The notes beneath the pieces were generated by a model. That model was not told where the DNA came from. It saw only the letters and a list, made by a program, of their open reading frames with translations, and ran no database searches. From an uncultured Pelagibacteraceae bacterium (GTDB lineage Bacteria; Pseudomonadota; Alphaproteobacteria; Pelagibacterales; AG-422-B15), in contig CACMIV010000002.1 of NCBI GenBank assembly GCA_902613805.1, forward strand, positions 1 to 64,000: DNA of 64,000 nt, read 5' to 3'. Positions 62,843 through 64,000 of the stretch are shown piece by piece (position 1 is the first letter of the stretch; each line of letters starts with the position of its first letter). The translations under genes and the position numbers were made by a program.

Positions 62843-63390
62843 AATTAATAAGAACTTTAATCTTTGTATTTTCATTTTTTATAGCGTTAATCGCAGAAGG
62901 AGTTGTCATGGCAAATGATCCAGAAAATTCAATCCAAATAGAGCTGAAAGATGGTAATGTAATAATAGAATTACTACCTGATATTGCTCCAAATCACGTA
63001 AATAGAATTAAAGAACTTGCAAGAGAAGGCTTTTATGATGGAGTACCCTTTCACCGTGTTATAGAGGGCTTTATGGCTCAAACTGGTGATGGCGAAAATA
63101 GAAATGGAACAGGCGGATCAACCAAACCTGATTTGAAAAATGAATTTGGTGATACACCTCATCTTCGTGGAACAGTATCAATGGCAAGAACAGCCGACCC
63201 GGATTCAGCTAATAGTCAATTTTTTATATGTTTTGCCGAGGCTCCACATCTAGATGGCCAGTATACTGTTTTTGGTCAAGTCGTAGAAGGGATGGAGTTT
63301 GTTGACAAGATTAAACGAGGAGAACCAGGCTCTGGAAGTGTAGATGACCCAGATGAAATGATAACTGTAAGGGTCATTTCAGATCTATAA
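62839..63390 (+). CDS. ppiB: Peptidyl-prolyl cis-trans isomerase (cyclophilin), possible dual start
   Basis: A cyclophilin that speeds proline isomerisation. IKELAREGFYDGVPFHRVIEGFMAQTGDG and SANSQFFICFAEAPHLDGQYTVFGQVVEGM carry the active-site Arg, Phe and Gln. From 62839 it has 183 residues, with a signal-like start KLIRTLIFVFSFFIALIAEG. But a strong Shine-Dalgarno AGAAGGAG (62895-62902) lies 5 nt before an in-frame ATG at 62908, giving 160 residues starting MANDPENSIQIEL, where cytoplasmic alphaproteobacterial PpiB begins. The upstream start overlaps coaD by 4 nt. Periplasmic, cytoplasmic or both products are possible. Confidence 0.9.
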   Translation: MKLIRTLIFVFSFFIALIAEGVVMANDPENSIQIELKDGNVIIELLPDIAPNHVNRIKELAREGFYDGVPFHRVIEGFMAQTGDGENRNGTGGSTKPDLKNEFGDTPHLRGTVSMARTADPDSANSQFFICFAEAPHLDGQYTVFGQVVEGMEFVDKIKRGEPGSGSVDDPDEMITVRVISDL

Positions 63391-63395
63391 TTTTC

Positions 63396-64000
63396 ATGAA
63401 ATTAAGTCAATTTGACTTTGAACTACCAGATAATCTGATCGCTGAAAGACCATGTGAGCCTCGAGAAGAATCGAGGATGTTGGTTTATAAAAATGAGATA
63501 TCTGATACGAACTTCAGTAAATTTAATGATTATGTTGGCCATAATGACTTGGTTGTAATTAATAACACAAAAGTTATCCCTATTTTCCTTGAGGGATTTC
63601 ACTCAAAAAAAAACATTAAGGTTACGCTTCATAAAAAACTATCAAGCAATAAGTGGCTTGCATTTTTGAAACCTGCAAAGAATGTAAGTGAAAACAGTAT
63701 AATCAGTTTCAATAATGAGATCTCTTGTACAATTAGAAAAAAATTAGATTATGGTGAGGTTGAATTAGAATTTAATTGTAGCGAGGAAGAATTTGATAAT
63801 TATTTGAACCAATTTGGACTTATGCCGCTGCCGCCATATATTCAAAAAAAAAGGAAAAGTGATAAAAAGGATTTTACTGATTATCAAACTGTGTATGCAA
63901 AAGAAAAAGGTTCTGTAGCAGCTCCTACTGCTGGTTTACATTTTAATGATGAAATAATAAACAAACTGGTTGAGAGTGATCAATTAGTTGAGATTACTTT
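63396..64000 (+). CDS. queA: S-adenosylmethionine:tRNA ribosyltransferase-isomerase (3' partial)
   Basis: The first 201 codons of QueA are visible; the gene runs off the window. It starts MKLSQFDFELPDNLIAERPCEPREESRM, the family start, then DLVVINNTKVIP, GLMPLPPYIQKK and DYQTVYAKEKGSVAAPTAGLHF, all diagnostic. QueA adds the epoxy-cyclopentane group to preQ1 in tRNA during queuosine synthesis. It begins 5 bp after ppi and is probably in the same transcript. The YhhQ transporter (16140-16742) may supply the precursor. Confidence 0.96.
   Translation, partial: MKLSQFDFELPDNLIAERPCEPREESRMLVYKNEISDTNFSKFNDYVGHNDLVVINNTKVIPIFLEGFHSKKNIKVTLHKKLSSNKWLAFLKPAKNVSENSIISFNNEISCTIRKKLDYGEVELEFNCSEEEFDNYLNQFGLMPLPPYIQKKRKSDKKDFTDYQTVYAKEKGSVAAPTAGLHFNDEIINKLVESDQLVEIT

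Noticed and set aside
1-64000. tRNA or rRNA genes, insertion sequences, prophage or integrase genes
   Set aside because: None could be recognised by eye on either strand; the few gaps are too short or lack the needed structure.

Overview
The window is a 64-kb, gene-dense, AT-rich stretch (by eye about one third G+C) of a bacterial chromosome. The order dgt-argS-(SPOR)-nagZ-scpA-scpB ... tatABC-serS-surE-yajC-secDF and gyrA-coaD-ppi-queA is typical of Alphaproteobacteria. The apr genes with an AprM membrane anchor, the taurine genes, tiny intergenic gaps and low G+C suggest a free-living marine oligotroph of the SAR11/AEGEAN-169/HIMB59 or SAR116 type. That placement is inference; there is no rRNA in the window. 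I recognise no tRNA, rRNA, CRISPR array, insertion sequence or phage gene. No gene-free stretch exceeds 300 bases; the longest is 31348-31618.

Layout. (1) 1-4220: the 3' part of a Gly/Pro/Phe-rich repeat protein with an RTX-like tail, then a type I secretion ATPase and its membrane-fusion protein. (2) 4289-8651: a P-loop kinase/nucleotidyltransferase pair facing the aprM-aprB-aprA operon and a small unknown gene. (3) 8705-15526: a divergent cassette of GST-like, CMD, MhpA-like hydroxylase and FAH-type hydrolase genes on one side, and a Tat-exported sulfatase, a VOC protein and a small membrane protein on the other. It looks like catabolism of a sulfated aromatic. (4) 15539-19335: LysE exporter, YhhQ, an esterase, a patatin and an NRDE protein. 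(5) 19474-22901: fadA and fadB. (6) 22951-30304: taurine dissimilation (tpa, a DMGDH-like oxidase, xsc, ald). (7) 30301-37064: a MetE-core enzyme, a polyamine-type ABC transporter with a Tat-type binding protein, and an agmatinase-family ureohydrolase. (8) 37066-43565: xthA, dgt, argS, a SPOR-protein remnant, nagZ, scpA and scpB. (9) 43582-49097: an iron island (di-heme oxidoreductase, ferric-iron binding protein behind a Fur-like box, peroxiredoxin, permease, ATPase) lying between scpB and tatA. (10) 49181-64000: tatABC, serS, surE, yajC, secD, secF, a PuuD-like membrane protein, uvrA, ssb, gyrA, coaD, ppi and the start of queA.

How the genes fit together. Tpa and Xsc would turn taurine into acetyl phosphate and sulfite, with Ald recycling alanine to pyruvate. 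AprBAM could oxidise the toxic sulfite and pass electrons to the membrane, although ATP sulfurylase is not in the window. TatABC would export the sulfatase and the polyamine-type binding protein. The most unusual points are a hairpin that could alternately free or hide the peroxiredoxin ribosome-binding site, a Fur-like box at the iron cluster, a SPOR protein cut down to its pre-SPOR motif, an oxidase placed between tpa and xsc, a permease with a seventh membrane segment and an acidic tail, and a secretion ATPase with non-canonical signature and H-loop motifs.
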